Source: Spirochaetia bacterium
GTDB lineage: Bacteria; Spirochaetota; Spirochaetia; Treponematales; Treponemataceae
Direction of reading: 5' to 3'
Assembly: GCA_022768865.1 (NCBI GenBank)
Contig: JALELH010000094.1
Location: forward strand, 1 to 37,370
Length of the DNA stretch: 37,370 bases
Of this stretch, positions 14,342 through 22,206 are shown in pieces. Below the pieces are notes generated by a model that was not told the origin of the DNA, searched no databases, and saw only the letters and a program-made list of their open reading frames with translations. Positions within the stretch are counted from its first letter, which is position 1. Each line of letters opens with the position of its first letter. A program made the position numbers and the translations under genes.

Positions 14342-15197
14342 AAGTCAGAAACTTTCAGGCAGCGACGGTTTTAATTCTTTTTATGAAGAAATATTTGGCA
14401 GCCGATGGGAAGCCCTTAAAGCAAGTTTAACGCCGGATAATGTCCATGCAGAAATTTCTTTTAAGGATTGTCAAAGTTATTTTCTTGATCCTGCAAGTGT
14501 TGTTTCTGCTCTGTGCCTTCCTGTTAAGGATGCAGAAAAAGTTTTAGATATGTGTGCAGCACCAGGCGGCAAAACTTTAGTGCTTGCAGGAAACCTTGCA
14601 GAAGATGCACTTATGTTTTCCAATGAGCGTTCGCCGCAAAGAAAAAGCCGCCTTGCTAAAGTTGTGCAGGATTCGCTGCCGGTGGAAATTTCCGGACGCA
14701 TTAAAATCAGCTGTTCTGATGCTTCCACCTGGTGCCGCCGGGAATCTGAAAATTACGATTCTATTTTGCTTGATGCTCCATGCTCAAGTGAACGCCACGT
14801 TTTAAACGACCCTAAGTATTTGAATGAATGGTCTCCTTCAAGAATTAAATCCGTTGCCATGGAGCAGTGGTCCTTGCTTTCCTGTGCATTCCGCCTTGCA
14901 AAAACCGGCGGCTATATTCTCTATTCAACCTGTGCCCTTTGTCCTAAGGAAAATGACCAGATTATATGCAAGTTAAGGAAGAAGTTTGAAAATGTTCAGA
15001 TTGAGCCAAAAGAAAAAATGCAGGAATATTTTCTTGAAAACCTTAAGTCCTATAAAGGTTCTATTAAAGCTCCTGAAGGGTTTGATTTTGCTTCCCTTTT
15101 TGAACTTGCTGAACCTACGGAGTCTGGCCTTCATGTTTTACCCGATTCTTCAAGCGGTGCAGGACCTTTATATTTTTGCCTTATAAAAAAACTTTAA
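14331..15197 (+). CDS. RsmB/NOP2-type RNA (cytosine-5) methyltransferase
   Basis: A 288-residue enzyme. Motif I DMCAAPGGKT (73-82) binds S-adenosylmethionine. DAPCSS (148-153) and YSTCALCP (198-205) carry the two cysteines used by RNA m5C methyltransferases. It lacks the N-terminal NusB-like domain of full-length RsmB (about 430 residues), so it is a compact member resembling the catalytic half. The start at 14331 is preceded by AAGGAAGGG and overlaps the end of the glycosidase gene. The target (16S rRNA or other) is not determined by the sequence. Confidence 0.85.
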   Translation: MKNKSQKLSGSDGFNSFYEEIFGSRWEALKASLTPDNVHAEISFKDCQSYFLDPASVVSALCLPVKDAEKVLDMCAAPGGKTLVLAGNLAEDALMFSNERSPQRKSRLAKVVQDSLPVEISGRIKISCSDASTWCRRESENYDSILLDAPCSSERHVLNDPKYLNEWSPSRIKSVAMEQWSLLSCAFRLAKTGGYILYSTCALCPKENDQIICKLRKKFENVQIEPKEKMQEYFLENLKSYKGSIKAPEGFDFASLFELAEPTESGLHVLPDSSSGAGPLYFCLIKKL

Positions 15198-15219
15198 ATG
15201 TAAAGAAAGGCAAAAAAAG

Positions 15220-15248
15220 TTGTAAATATTTTCATCATTGAATATAAT
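15220..15248 (+). promoter_or_regulatory. Promoter of the HD-GYP gene (leaderless type)
   Basis: TTGTAA, 17 bases, TATAAT, then 6 bases to the ATG at 15255. Same hexamers and spacing as the promoters at 6905 and 26284. Confidence 0.65.
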
Positions 15249-15254
15249 ATGGGC

Positions 15255-16523
15255 ATGAAAAAAGTGTCTGACAAAAACGAATTAAAAAGGCAGATGATTA
15301 CTCAGATAGAAGAGCAGCTTAAGGAAATCAAGGACGTTGATATTCTTCTTGAAAATATTTTAAGCGGTGCCCGTAAACTTGTAAATGCCGATGCAGGTTC
15401 TATTTATGAATATGATTCAAAAGAAAACCGTCTGAAAATCCGTTACAGTCAGAACGATACAAAGCAAAAGGAACTTGCTCCAGGCGAAAAGCTTGCCTAT
15501 ACATCTTATTCCTTTATTCCGACAAAGCAGTATATTTCAGGATATGCACTTCTTTCAAAAAAACTTATCAATATAGAAGATGTTTATCATATGTCGCCAT
15601 ATCTGGATGAAGCCAAGACAGAAAAGCGGCCTTATGAATTTAACGAGCTTTCAGATGTGGCAACCGGTTACAGAACTCATTCAATGCTTACAATTCCTCT
15701 TATTGCAACTAATGGAAGGGTTCTTGGTGTTCTCCAGATTATCAATGCCCAGGATGAGCAGGGCAATGTAATTCCTTTTGATAAAGATTCAGAATTTTAT
15801 ATTTCCCAGTTTGCAGTAAAGGTTGGTTCAATTTATGAATATGCTTATTTAACCAGGCAGAATATTGACCGCCTTGTTAAAATGGCAGGCTTTCGTGATC
15901 CAAAGGAAACAGGTGCCCATGTTGAACGTGTTTCTTCTTTTTCCCTTGAAATTTATGACCGCTATGCAACCAATATGAATATTCCTGAAAAAGAACGAGA
16001 ACGTTTCAGAGATAATCTCCGCCTTGCGTCACGCTGTCATGATGTAGGTAAAGTTGCTGTTCCTGATAGGATTCTTAAAAAAGAGGGAATCCTGGATGAC
16101 GATGAACGGGACATTATGAAAGGCCATACCTGCGTTGGTGCTCAGATTTTTTCTCCTGCAGAAAATGACCTTGATACAATGGCACGTGATGTCTGCCTTC
16201 ATCACCACGACAGATGGGACGGCGGAAACAGGGGATATCCTGGACACTTTGACTATATGGATTATATTCCTGCAACTAAAATGCCGCACGAACTTGAACA
16301 GGCTCTTAAAGGAAAAGCCATTCCCCTTGCAGCAAGAATAGTTTCACTTGCTGATGTTTATGATGCTTTAAGGCACAAAAGATGCTATAAGGAAGAATGG
16401 TCTGTAGAAGATACTTTTAAAGAAATCCAGTCTCAAAGCGGCAAACAGTTTGACCCTGATTTAGTAGAAGCCTTTATGCAGATTAAGGATCGCCTTGAAG
16501 ACATTAACCGTGCCATCAGTTAA
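15255..16523 (+). CDS. GAF plus HD-GYP domain protein, probable cyclic-di-GMP phosphodiesterase
   Basis: A 422-residue cytoplasmic protein. A GAF domain spans about residues 25-195, and an HD-GYP domain spans about 200-420 with HDVGKVAVPDRIL at 262-274, HHHDRWDGG, GYP near 328-330 and ARIVSLADVYDAL. HD-GYP enzymes hydrolyse cyclic-di-GMP. Between GYP and the next conserved helix there is an extra acidic and aromatic segment (HFDYMDYIPATKMPHELEQ). The start at the second of two nearby ATGs (15255 rather than 15249) fits the promoter spacing. It probably influences motility or surface life; the GAF ligand is unknown. Its 3' end overlaps the convergent YaiI-type gene by four bases. Confidence 0.88.
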   Translation: MKKVSDKNELKRQMITQIEEQLKEIKDVDILLENILSGARKLVNADAGSIYEYDSKENRLKIRYSQNDTKQKELAPGEKLAYTSYSFIPTKQYISGYALLSKKLINIEDVYHMSPYLDEAKTEKRPYEFNELSDVATGYRTHSMLTIPLIATNGRVLGVLQIINAQDEQGNVIPFDKDSEFYISQFAVKVGSIYEYAYLTRQNIDRLVKMAGFRDPKETGAHVERVSSFSLEIYDRYATNMNIPEKERERFRDNLRLASRCHDVGKVAVPDRILKKEGILDDDERDIMKGHTCVGAQIFSPAENDLDTMARDVCLHHHDRWDGGNRGYPGHFDYMDYIPATKMPHELEQALKGKAIPLAARIVSLADVYDALRHKRCYKEEWSVEDTFKEIQSQSGKQFDPDLVEAFMQIKDRLEDINRAIS

Positions 16524-16969
16524 TTCGTTTTTTCATTGATTATTTTATTAAACTGAATTGAAAATTCTTTTGTCTGAGCCTGGCTTCTGAAATTTTCCCC
16601 GTTGGAAATTCCCAGGCTTTTCATTTGCAGGCTTAATTCACGCTGTTCAAGCAAATCTTCTATGTTGGCAGAAGTAAAAACTTTTCCCATATCGTTCATT
16701 GTAAAAACATTTTTATCAATAAGCCTTTTTGCTAAGAGTATATCTTTTGTTATTGCTATGTCAGTATCTGTAGAATTTTCAACAATATAATTATCTGCGG
16801 CATCTTTTGTAGCAGGGCACACTGTCATGGTAAATTTTACATTCTGCGTATTTACGGGAATATTTTTATTTGCTACAAGTTCAACTTCAATGTTTTTCCT
16901 TGTGCAGGCTTTTAAAATGATTTTCCTTGAATCTTTATTGCAGTTATCTGCATCAACGAAAACTTTCAT
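16520..16969 (-). CDS. YaiI/YqxD family (DUF188) PIN-like protein
   Basis: A 149-residue protein that begins KVFVDADNCN, the family's VDADxC signature. It contains VANKNIPV, DAADNYIVEN, DIAITKDILLAKRL and FTSANIEDLL. The conserved Asp residues form a PIN-like putative nuclease site. Cellular function is not known for the family. Its ATG overlaps the stop of zapA by four bases, so it is the last gene of the infC operon. Confidence 0.88.
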   Translation of the reverse strand: MKVFVDADNCNKDSRKIILKACTRKNIEVELVANKNIPVNTQNVKFTMTVCPATKDAADNYIVENSTDTDIAITKDILLAKRLIDKNVFTMNDMGKVFTSANIEDLLEQRELSLQMKSLGISNGENFRSQAQTKEFSIQFNKIINEKTN

Positions 16970-17271
16970 AAATCAAGAACTCCGTTGATTTTATCTATCA
17001 TGTTTTGTGTTATTTTTTCTGCTTTTTCTTCATCTTCGGAACGAATGTAATTTGAAAGCTTAATTGATTTCTGCTTTTCCTTGTAAAGTTCATCTACAAG
17101 GGTAATTCCTGCCAGAATGCTTATTTTAAGCGGGTCTTTTACATCTGCAGTTTTTTCAATTGAATCTGTGATTGCTTTGTAATAAGAGGAAAGTTTTGTA
17201 AGATAGGCGTCGTCTTCAGGAGCCTGGGCCGAAAAGGATTCGCCTAAAATATCAAGTTGAATTTTTCCCAC
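16966..17271 (-). CDS. zapA: Cell division protein ZapA
   Basis: A 101-residue protein with an N-terminal small beta/alpha domain (KIQLDILGESFSAQAPEDDAYL), the conserved KISILAGITLVDELYK helix and a C-terminal coiled coil. ZapA binds FtsZ and bundles filaments at the division ring. It lies five bases after the coiled-coil gene and overlaps the YaiI-type gene. Confidence 0.85.
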   Translation of the reverse strand: MGKIQLDILGESFSAQAPEDDAYLTKLSSYYKAITDSIEKTADVKDPLKISILAGITLVDELYKEKQKSIKLSNYIRSEDEEKAEKITQNMIDKINGVLDL

Positions 17272-17276
17272 GGTTA

Positions 17277-17879
17277 TTAAAAAATATCAAATTGTCCGTC
17301 AAGGGCCGATGGAGCAGGGGAATCTTCTTTCTTTTCTTCAGTGTTTTCAAAAATCTGAGGCTGTTCCATATTCTGTGATGCAGTTTGTTCTGTCTTATGA
17401 ATAAGGCCTGAGTTTTCCTGCTCCGGTGCTGATTCTTCGTAAACAAAAGGCTCTTCGTTTTTATTATTGTCTATTGCTGGAACTGTAATTTCTGTTTCTG
17501 CTGAATCTTCCTGCGGCTTTTCTTCTTCAACAGGTTCTTCAATTTTATTTTCTGAAATAGTGTCTGCAGAATCTTCTGTTTTAGAAGATTCTGCAGTGTT
17601 TTCGTCTGATTCTGCATCTGTACCTAAAATGGCATCTTCAACAGAATCAAGACGACTGATTGTAGTTAAAATGCTTTCCTCGATCTTGTCTTGTGCTGAT
17701 TCAAGAGTTGAAACAAACTCCGTTTTTTCTTCCAGCGCTTTTGTAAGCTCTAAACATTTGCTATTTAAAGCATCGTTGTCAGATTCAAGCTGTGCGATTC
17801 TTTCTGATAGAGAAGTAATCTTTGCAACAGCAGATTCAACCTTTTCCTGTAACAACAAAACCTGATCGAGTGAAATCAT
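17277..17879 (-). CDS. Coiled-coil acidic protein, possible ZapB-like partner
   Basis: A 200-residue protein. Residues 1-85 form a continuous coiled coil with heptad leucines (LLLQEKVESAVAKI, LSERIAQLESDNDAL). Residues 90-200 are acidic, disordered and end in the short conserved-looking tail GQFDIF. No enzyme motif is present. The position directly before zapA and the coiled-coil head recall ZapB or other FtsZ-ring linkers; a terminal hydrophobic tail may serve as a docking peptide. The division role is inferred from neighbours only. Confidence 0.65.
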   Translation of the reverse strand: MISLDQVLLLQEKVESAVAKITSLSERIAQLESDNDALNSKCLELTKALEEKTEFVSTLESAQDKIEESILTTISRLDSVEDAILGTDAESDENTAESSKTEDSADTISENKIEEPVEEEKPQEDSAETEITVPAIDNNKNEEPFVYEESAPEQENSGLIHKTEQTASQNMEQPQIFENTEEKKEDSPAPSALDGQFDIF

Positions 17880-17883
17880 AAGC

Positions 17884-18240
17884 TTATGCCTTTACTGCGT
17901 TTTTTGCTACTTCAATAACAGCCTTGAATGCAACTGGATCTTCAATTGCCATGTTGCTCAATGCCTTTCTATTGAGTGTAACGCCAGCCTTTGAAAGACC
18001 GTCGATAAAACGGCTGTATGACATACCTTCTGCACGAACTGCTGCGTTGATACGAGCAATCCAGAGTGAACGATAATCACGCTTCTTGAGCTTACGTCCA
18101 GAATATGAATGGTCAAGTGCCTTTACTACAGCATCTTTAGCTGGTTTATAATTTGACTTTCTGTCGCCCTTGAAACCTTTAGCAAGCTTCAAAATCTTTG
18201 CACGGCGATTCTTTCTTTTTGATCCGTCTACTGCTCTCAT
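17884..18240 (-). CDS. rplT: 50S ribosomal protein L20
   Basis: A 118-residue protein, normal family length, with RAKGFKGDRK-like N-terminus (KILKLAKGFKGDRKSNY), RRDYRSLWIARINAA-type core and the GLSKAGVTLNRKALSNMA block. L20 binds 23S rRNA early in assembly and in several bacteria represses this operon. It is 15 bases downstream of rpmI. Confidence 0.97.
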   Translation of the reverse strand: MRAVDGSKRKNRRAKILKLAKGFKGDRKSNYKPAKDAVVKALDHSYSGRKLKKRDYRSLWIARINAAVRAEGMSYSRFIDGLSKAGVTLNRKALSNMAIEDPVAFKAVIEVAKNAVKA

Positions 18241-18255
18241 TTCTAACTCCTATAA

Positions 18256-18456
18256 TCAACCGTATGGAAGAAGCTGCTTGCGAATTGATGCAGCTGAATC
18301 TTCTGAAAGGATTCCGGCATGGCGAAGGTTCATCTTTCTTTTTGGTGATCTCTTTGTCAAGATATGACGAAGATTCATTTTCTTGTACTTTACTTTTCCA
18401 GTACCTGTCAAATGAAAGCGCTTTGCAGCAGCTCTCTTTGTTTTCATCTTAGGCAT
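18256..18456 (-). CDS. rpmI: 50S ribosomal protein L35
   Basis: A 66-residue protein with [13 protein letters not shown] at the start and [16 protein letters not shown] in the middle, both typical of L35. It lies between infC and rplT in the classical order. Confidence 0.96.
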   Translation of the reverse strand: MPKMKTKRAAAKRFHLTGTGKVKYKKMNLRHILTKRSPKRKMNLRHAGILSEDSAASIRKQLLPYG

Positions 18457-18471
18457 GATTTTACCTCTTTT

Positions 18472-19071
18472 CTAGTCTTGCTGAGCGTTATCTTTTTCTG
18501 CAGCTTCAGCTTCTGCAGCAGCTTCCTTAGAAGCAGGTTTCTGTTTGGCTTTAGAAACTTTTGATCCCAATGTCATTGACATAAAACGGCCTTCCATTGC
18601 GGCCGGCTTTTCAATAGCATAGGAACCTTCTTCAAGCCTCTTTTCAACCTCTTTAAGAACATCAAAACCAAGTTCAGTGTGGGCAAGTTCACGTCCGCGG
18701 AAACGGATTGTAACCTTTACCTTGCTGCCTTCGTTTAGAAATTCCTGAACATGCTTAGCTTTCGTGTCAAGGTCGCCTGAGCCGATTTTTGGCTGCATGC
18801 GAATTTCCTTAAGCTTAAGTACTTTCTGGTTCTTCTTGGAGTCACGGAGTTTTTTCTCCTGTTCGAACTTGTACTTTCCGAAATTCAGTATTTTACAAAC
18901 TGGCGGATTTGCATTTGGCGAAACTTCAACCAGGTCGAGATCCAGGTCTCTTGCCATTCTGAGTGCTTCAATGGTAGGAACAATTCCTTTCTGTTCACCT
19001 TGATCGTCAATTAATCTGACCTCACGAACGCGTATCTGTTCATTTACGCGCATACCTTTATTGTCTGCCAA
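18472..19071 (-). CDS. infC: Translation initiation factor IF-3, TTG start
   Basis: A 199-residue protein. The N-terminal domain ([20 protein letters not shown]) and C-terminal domain ([32 protein letters not shown]) are clear, followed by an Ala/Glu/Lys-rich tail of about 25 residues beyond the usual end. The best start is TTG at 19071, four bases after GGAGG. The first ATG (19053) has no acceptable ribosome site. IF-3 discriminates against non-standard starts, and in E. coli its own rare AUU start gives autoregulation; a TTG here could serve the same purpose. It heads the minus-strand operon with rpmI, rplT, the coiled-coil gene, zapA and the YaiI-type gene. Confidence 0.93.
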   Translation of the reverse strand: MADNKGMRVNEQIRVREVRLIDDQGEQKGIVPTIEALRMARDLDLDLVEVSPNANPPVCKILNFGKYKFEQEKKLRDSKKNQKVLKLKEIRMQPKIGSGDLDTKAKHVQEFLNEGSKVKVTIRFRGRELAHTELGFDVLKEVEKRLEEGSYAIEKPAAMEGRFMSMTLGSKVSKAKQKPASKEAAAEAEAAEKDNAQQD

Positions 19072-19082
19072 TTATCCTCCTA

Positions 19083-19098
19083 GAGTATAGAAATACTC
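19083..19098 (-). promoter_or_regulatory. Small hairpin directly upstream of the infC ribosome site
   Basis: GAGTAT and ATACTC flank a four-base loop. The stem ends one base from the AGGAGG of infC, so it could affect access to the ribosome site. A regulatory role is not shown. Confidence 0.4.
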
Positions 19099-19113
19099 AA
19101 TAGCATGAAACTT

Positions 19114-19143
19114 ATGATAACAGAATTTATTCAATGTTGTCTA
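19114..19143 (-). promoter_or_regulatory. Probable infC operon promoter
   Basis: On the minus strand TAGACA, 18 bases, TATCAT. It overlaps the 3' end of the upstream membrane-protein gene and gives a leader of about 35 bases. Confidence 0.45.
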
Positions 19144-19774
19144 GTGAATTTTGCTGAATAGAGAAAAATTTATATACAAAAATAGATACAGGAATAAGAA
19201 TAAATGCTGCCAGATATGAAAGGGCAGGTAAGAATTTTATAAACCATAATGTATAGAAAATAGGCTGAATAAGAAGTGACAGCATTGCCAATATAAATGC
19301 TTTTAATACTTTTGTTTTTTTGGAATTATTTTGGAATCCATATTTGATTGCACAGGTGTAAAAAATTACTGTTTCCATAAATAAAACAGGGTTTATGAAG
19401 GACATGAAAAAAGATTTTGATTCACCCTGGGTAAAAGTTACATATGGAACATAAATGGAAAAAAACATTGAAATTAAAGGCAGAATTGCATAGGTTTTGT
19501 ATTCAGCATCATCCTTTGAAAATAAAAGGAAAAGAACGCTTAGTAGAATTGAAGGAACTGCTGAGTGTGTTAAAGCTGGAATTATTATGGAAAAAAAACT
19601 GCTACCGGATGCTGATTCCGGGTAAATGAAGAATTCAATAAAGACTGTAGAAATAATTCCGGTAAAGAGTCCAATAAATACAGGTGCTGATAATTTTATA
19701 AATCTATATTTTGAATCTGCTGCAAGAAGACAGAATGTAAAAGAAGGAATGAATAATAGCAGAAAGAAATGCAT
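19127..19774 (-). CDS. Hypothetical integral membrane protein
   Basis: A protein of about 215 residues from MHFFLLLF with roughly six hydrophobic helices (for example LLFIPSFTFCLLA, APVFIGLFTGIISTVFI, AVPSILLSVLFLLF, ILPLISMFFSIYV, LSYLAAFILIPVSIFVY). The start at 19774 is preferred because CGGAG lies eight bases upstream; a start at 19813 would add 13 residues and lies beside the aldolase terminator. No family was recognised. Similar unassigned membrane proteins are common in spirochaetes. Confidence 0.6.
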   Translation of the reverse strand: MHFFLLLFIPSFTFCLLAADSKYRFIKLSAPVFIGLFTGIISTVFIEFFIYPESASGSSFFSIIIPALTHSAVPSILLSVLFLLFSKDDAEYKTYAILPLISMFFSIYVPYVTFTQGESKSFFMSFINPVLFMETVIFYTCAIKYGFQNNSKKTKVLKAFILAMLSLLIQPIFYTLWFIKFLPALSYLAAFILIPVSIFVYKFFSIQQNSLDNIE

Positions 19775-19817
19775 TGAATTAACTCCGGTGTGAATGAAAC
19801 AGGGCTTGTTCATTCTT

Positions 19818-19858
19818 AAAAAAACACCGTATGAAGAAAAATCATCATACGGTGTTTT
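19818..19858 (-). terminator. Rho-independent terminator of the aldolase gene
   Basis: A perfect 14-pair stem (19821-19834 with 19845-19858) and a ten-base loop, followed on the minus strand by a T7 run. A further small hairpin, CAGGCA-AA-TGCCTG (19859-19872), lies between it and the stop codon. Confidence 0.85.
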
Positions 19859-19906
19859 CAGGCAAATGCCTGTGTTTGAGTTTGCTAAAAAACTCAGCTG
19901 CTTAAA

Positions 19907-20908
19907 CTAGTCGTCAAGATGTCCTGCTGAACCAAGAACTTCACGGTTTTTGCGTGCATACATCTTCTTAAGTTCTTCGCGTGCCGGTTTAAGGTACTGG
20001 CGTGGGTCAAAGTCTCCAGGATTTTCTGCAAGGTGCTTGCGGATAGCAGCTGTCATTGCAAGGCGTCCGTCAGAGTCAATGTTGATTTTGCAAACTGCAG
20101 ACTTGGCAGCCTTGCGGAGCTGGTCTTCAGGAATACCTACTGAATCAGGAATCTTTCCACCGAACTGTTCGATGATTTTTACATATTCCTGTGGAACTGA
20201 AGAAGAACCGTGGAGAACGATTGGGAATCCAGGGATTTTCTTTTCAATTTCTTCAAGAACGTTGAATGCCAGTGGAGGTGGATTCAAAACTCCGTCTGGT
20301 CCGCGTGTACACTGTTCCGGTGTAAACTTGCAGCGGCCATGTGAAGTACCGATGGAAATGGCAAGGGAATCGCATCCTGTTTTTGTAACGAAGTCTACAA
20401 CTTCTTCCGGTTTTGTGTATTTTGATTCTTCTGCTGCAACATCATCTTCTACACCGCCGAGAACACCAAGTTCAGCTTCTACTGTAACATCGTGTGCGTG
20501 TGCGTATTCTACAACTTTCTTTGTAAGGGCAACGTTTTCGTCGTAAGGAAGGGCAGAACCGTCAATCATTACTGAAGAGAAACCGTTATCGATACAGTCT
20601 TTAGCAACTTCAAAAGAAGGACCGTGATCAAGGTGAAGAACGATCTGTGGCTTTTCGCAACCAAGCTGCTTTGCATATTCAACAGCACCCTGAGCCATAT
20701 AGCGGAGGAGTGTTCCGTTTGCATATTCACGAGCACCCTTAGAAACCTGAAGAATTACTGGTGATTTTGTTTCAACTGCAGCCTGAATGATAGCCTGCAT
20801 CTGTTCCATGTTGTTGAAGTTATATGCAGGAATTGCATATCCACCTTTGATAGCCTTTGCAAACATTGCTTTTGTGTTTACAAGACCAAGTTCTTTGTAA
20901 CTAACCAT
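19907..20908 (-). CDS. fba: Class II fructose-bisphosphate aldolase
   Basis: A 333-residue zinc-dependent aldolase cleaving fructose 1,6-bisphosphate in glycolysis. Diagnostic stretches are PAYNFNNMEQMQAI, LHLDHGPSFE with a Zn-ligand His, EAELGVLGGVEDD, AISIGTSHGRCKF with a second His, and VLHGSSSVPQEYV with a third. The start at 20908 (MVSYKELGL) is preceded by AAGGAG; an in-frame extension upstream lacks a ribosome site. The gene stands alone with its own promoter and terminator. Confidence 0.95.
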   Translation of the reverse strand: MVSYKELGLVNTKAMFAKAIKGGYAIPAYNFNNMEQMQAIIQAAVETKSPVILQVSKGAREYANGTLLRYMAQGAVEYAKQLGCEKPQIVLHLDHGPSFEVAKDCIDNGFSSVMIDGSALPYDENVALTKKVVEYAHAHDVTVEAELGVLGGVEDDVAAEESKYTKPEEVVDFVTKTGCDSLAISIGTSHGRCKFTPEQCTRGPDGVLNPPPLAFNVLEEIEKKIPGFPIVLHGSSSVPQEYVKIIEQFGGKIPDSVGIPEDQLRKAAKSAVCKINIDSDGRLAMTAAIRKHLAENPGDFDPRQYLKPAREELKKMYARKNREVLGSAGHLDD

Positions 20909-20962
20909 AATTAGCTCCTTTGATTTATTTACCTTAAAATAGTAAACGAATGATTTAAAATA

Positions 20963-20991
20963 AAGATAATTCATTTAGGCGTTAAATTCAA
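20963..20991 (-). promoter_or_regulatory. Possible fba promoter
   Basis: On the minus strand TTGAAT, 17 bases, TATCTT, about 55 bases upstream of the start codon. Both hexamers deviate from consensus. Confidence 0.4.
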
Positions 20992-21073
20992 GATGTTTAG
21001 AATCTACGACAGAAAAGACGGATGCGGTTTTGTATGCTGCATCATGGCTATGGTGCATGCAACATATTTACGC

Positions 21074-21202
21074 GGGTGTAATATGCACTCTTACAAGGGT
21101 GTGATATGCACCCTCACGAGAGTGTACTGTATACCCTCATGGAGGTGTAATATGCACCCTTACGAGGGTGTTCATTATACCTTCATGAAGGTGTACATTC
21201 CA
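21074..21202. repeat. Palindrome array B, 23-bp period (six units)
   Basis: Units start at 21074, 21097, 21120, 21143, 21166 and 21189, each exactly 23 bases apart. The core is close to GGGTGTAATATGCACCC, with complementary arms AGGGTG and CACCCT, followed by a short spacer close to TCACGA. A further degenerate unit may precede at about 21051. The array lies in the 536-base gap between the divergent fba and flaA genes, about 130 bases upstream of the flaA promoter. An open stretch across it has no ribosome site and is not a gene. Confidence 0.9.
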
Positions 21203-21329
21203 TTTCCTGCAGGCTGTATGTTTACGCACCTTAATGATTTGTGTACGGTCATTCCTGGTCTGTCTGTTTTTACTGCATATGCCAAAAGGCAAAATAATAA
21301 GTTAAATGTTTGTTTTGTAAATAAAGCAT

Positions 21330-21358
21330 TTGACAAAATGAATATGTGTAAATATAAT
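21330..21358 (+). promoter_or_regulatory. Consensus promoter of the flaA pair
   Basis: A perfect TTGACA, 17 bases, and a perfect TATAAT, upstream of the flaA gene at 21445. The predicted leader is about 80 bases and includes AAGGAG at 21433. This is a strong vegetative sigma-70 promoter, in keeping with FlaA as an abundant sheath protein. Confidence 0.85.
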
Positions 21359-21444
21359 TATGATGATTTAGTTGATTAAAAATCAGTTAAACGCAAATAA
21401 TAAACTTGACGATAAATTAATAAATCGTATTCAAGGAGATTTTA

Positions 21445-22188
21445 ATGAAAAAGGGCGTAGTCGTTTTAGGTAGCCTTATTCTTGGACTTGCATTCTGCTT
21501 GCCTGCAGCTGCTCAGCCAAGTGCAAAGGCTGTTGAGACAATTGTTATCGATAATTTCGATACAGATCAGAAATGGTCATGGGCTTGTCAGGCCAGCCGT
21601 TTTGTTGCTGAAGGATATCCAATCGTAAAGAAGTTTGAAGGAATTCCGAACTCTCTTATTCCTTATCACAAGGATACAGATCCTGCAGCTCAGGTTCTTG
21701 GTGCAAAAGTTGCATATAACCGCAAGGGTGACAACTGGTTTGAAATCTATCCTGCTAAGGATAATGAACTGTCAGAAATTCCTTTTGTCGGAACTGTAAC
21801 ACAGATTGACTTCTGGGTTTGGGGTGCAAACTACAATTACAGGCTTGAACTTCTTATTCGTGATGCTGATGGTCGTGTTCACACACTTAAGGCAGGAAGC
21901 CTTATGTTCCACGGATGGAGAAACGTTGTTGTAAATATTCCTGGATATATCCGCCAGCATTCAAGAATCCGCTCAGGACGCACAGATATGTCTTTTGTCG
22001 GTTTCAGAATCAGGACAGATGCAGCAGAAGCTGTTGATGACTATGTAATTTACTTCGACAACTTCAAGTATACAACAAATACTTTGTCTAATGTATACGA
22101 CGGTTATGCTCTTAGAAATGCTGACTTTGGCGATTCAAAGGAAGGTTCATCTTCTGGCGAATCATCAGCACCGGCAGATGCAAACTAA
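21445..22188 (+). CDS. flaA: Flagellar filament outer layer (sheath) protein FlaA, first copy
   Basis: A 247-residue exported protein. The signal peptide (residues 1-23) ends in PAAA before QPS. The mature part shows the FlaA-family features IDNFDTDQKWSW, QIDFWVWGANYNYRLELLIRD, LMFHGWRNVVVNIPGYI and FVGFRIRTD. FlaA forms the sheath around the FlaB core of spirochaete periplasmic flagella. The C-terminus is a Ser/Glu-rich tail. It is followed after 18 bases by a second FlaA-like gene, and both share the consensus promoter and the terminator at 22954. Confidence 0.9.
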   Translation: MKKGVVVLGSLILGLAFCLPAAAQPSAKAVETIVIDNFDTDQKWSWACQASRFVAEGYPIVKKFEGIPNSLIPYHKDTDPAAQVLGAKVAYNRKGDNWFEIYPAKDNELSEIPFVGTVTQIDFWVWGANYNYRLELLIRDADGRVHTLKAGSLMFHGWRNVVVNIPGYIRQHSRIRSGRTDMSFVGFRIRTDAAEAVDDYVIYFDNFKYTTNTLSNVYDGYALRNADFGDSKEGSSSGESSAPADAN

Positions 22189-22206
22189 TATAGGGGTGGA
22201 ATATAA

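Noticed and set aside
20993..21379. Protein of 128 residues between fba and flaA
   Set aside because: The frame is the translation of array B and its flanks, has no ribosome site, and contains the flaA promoter inside it.
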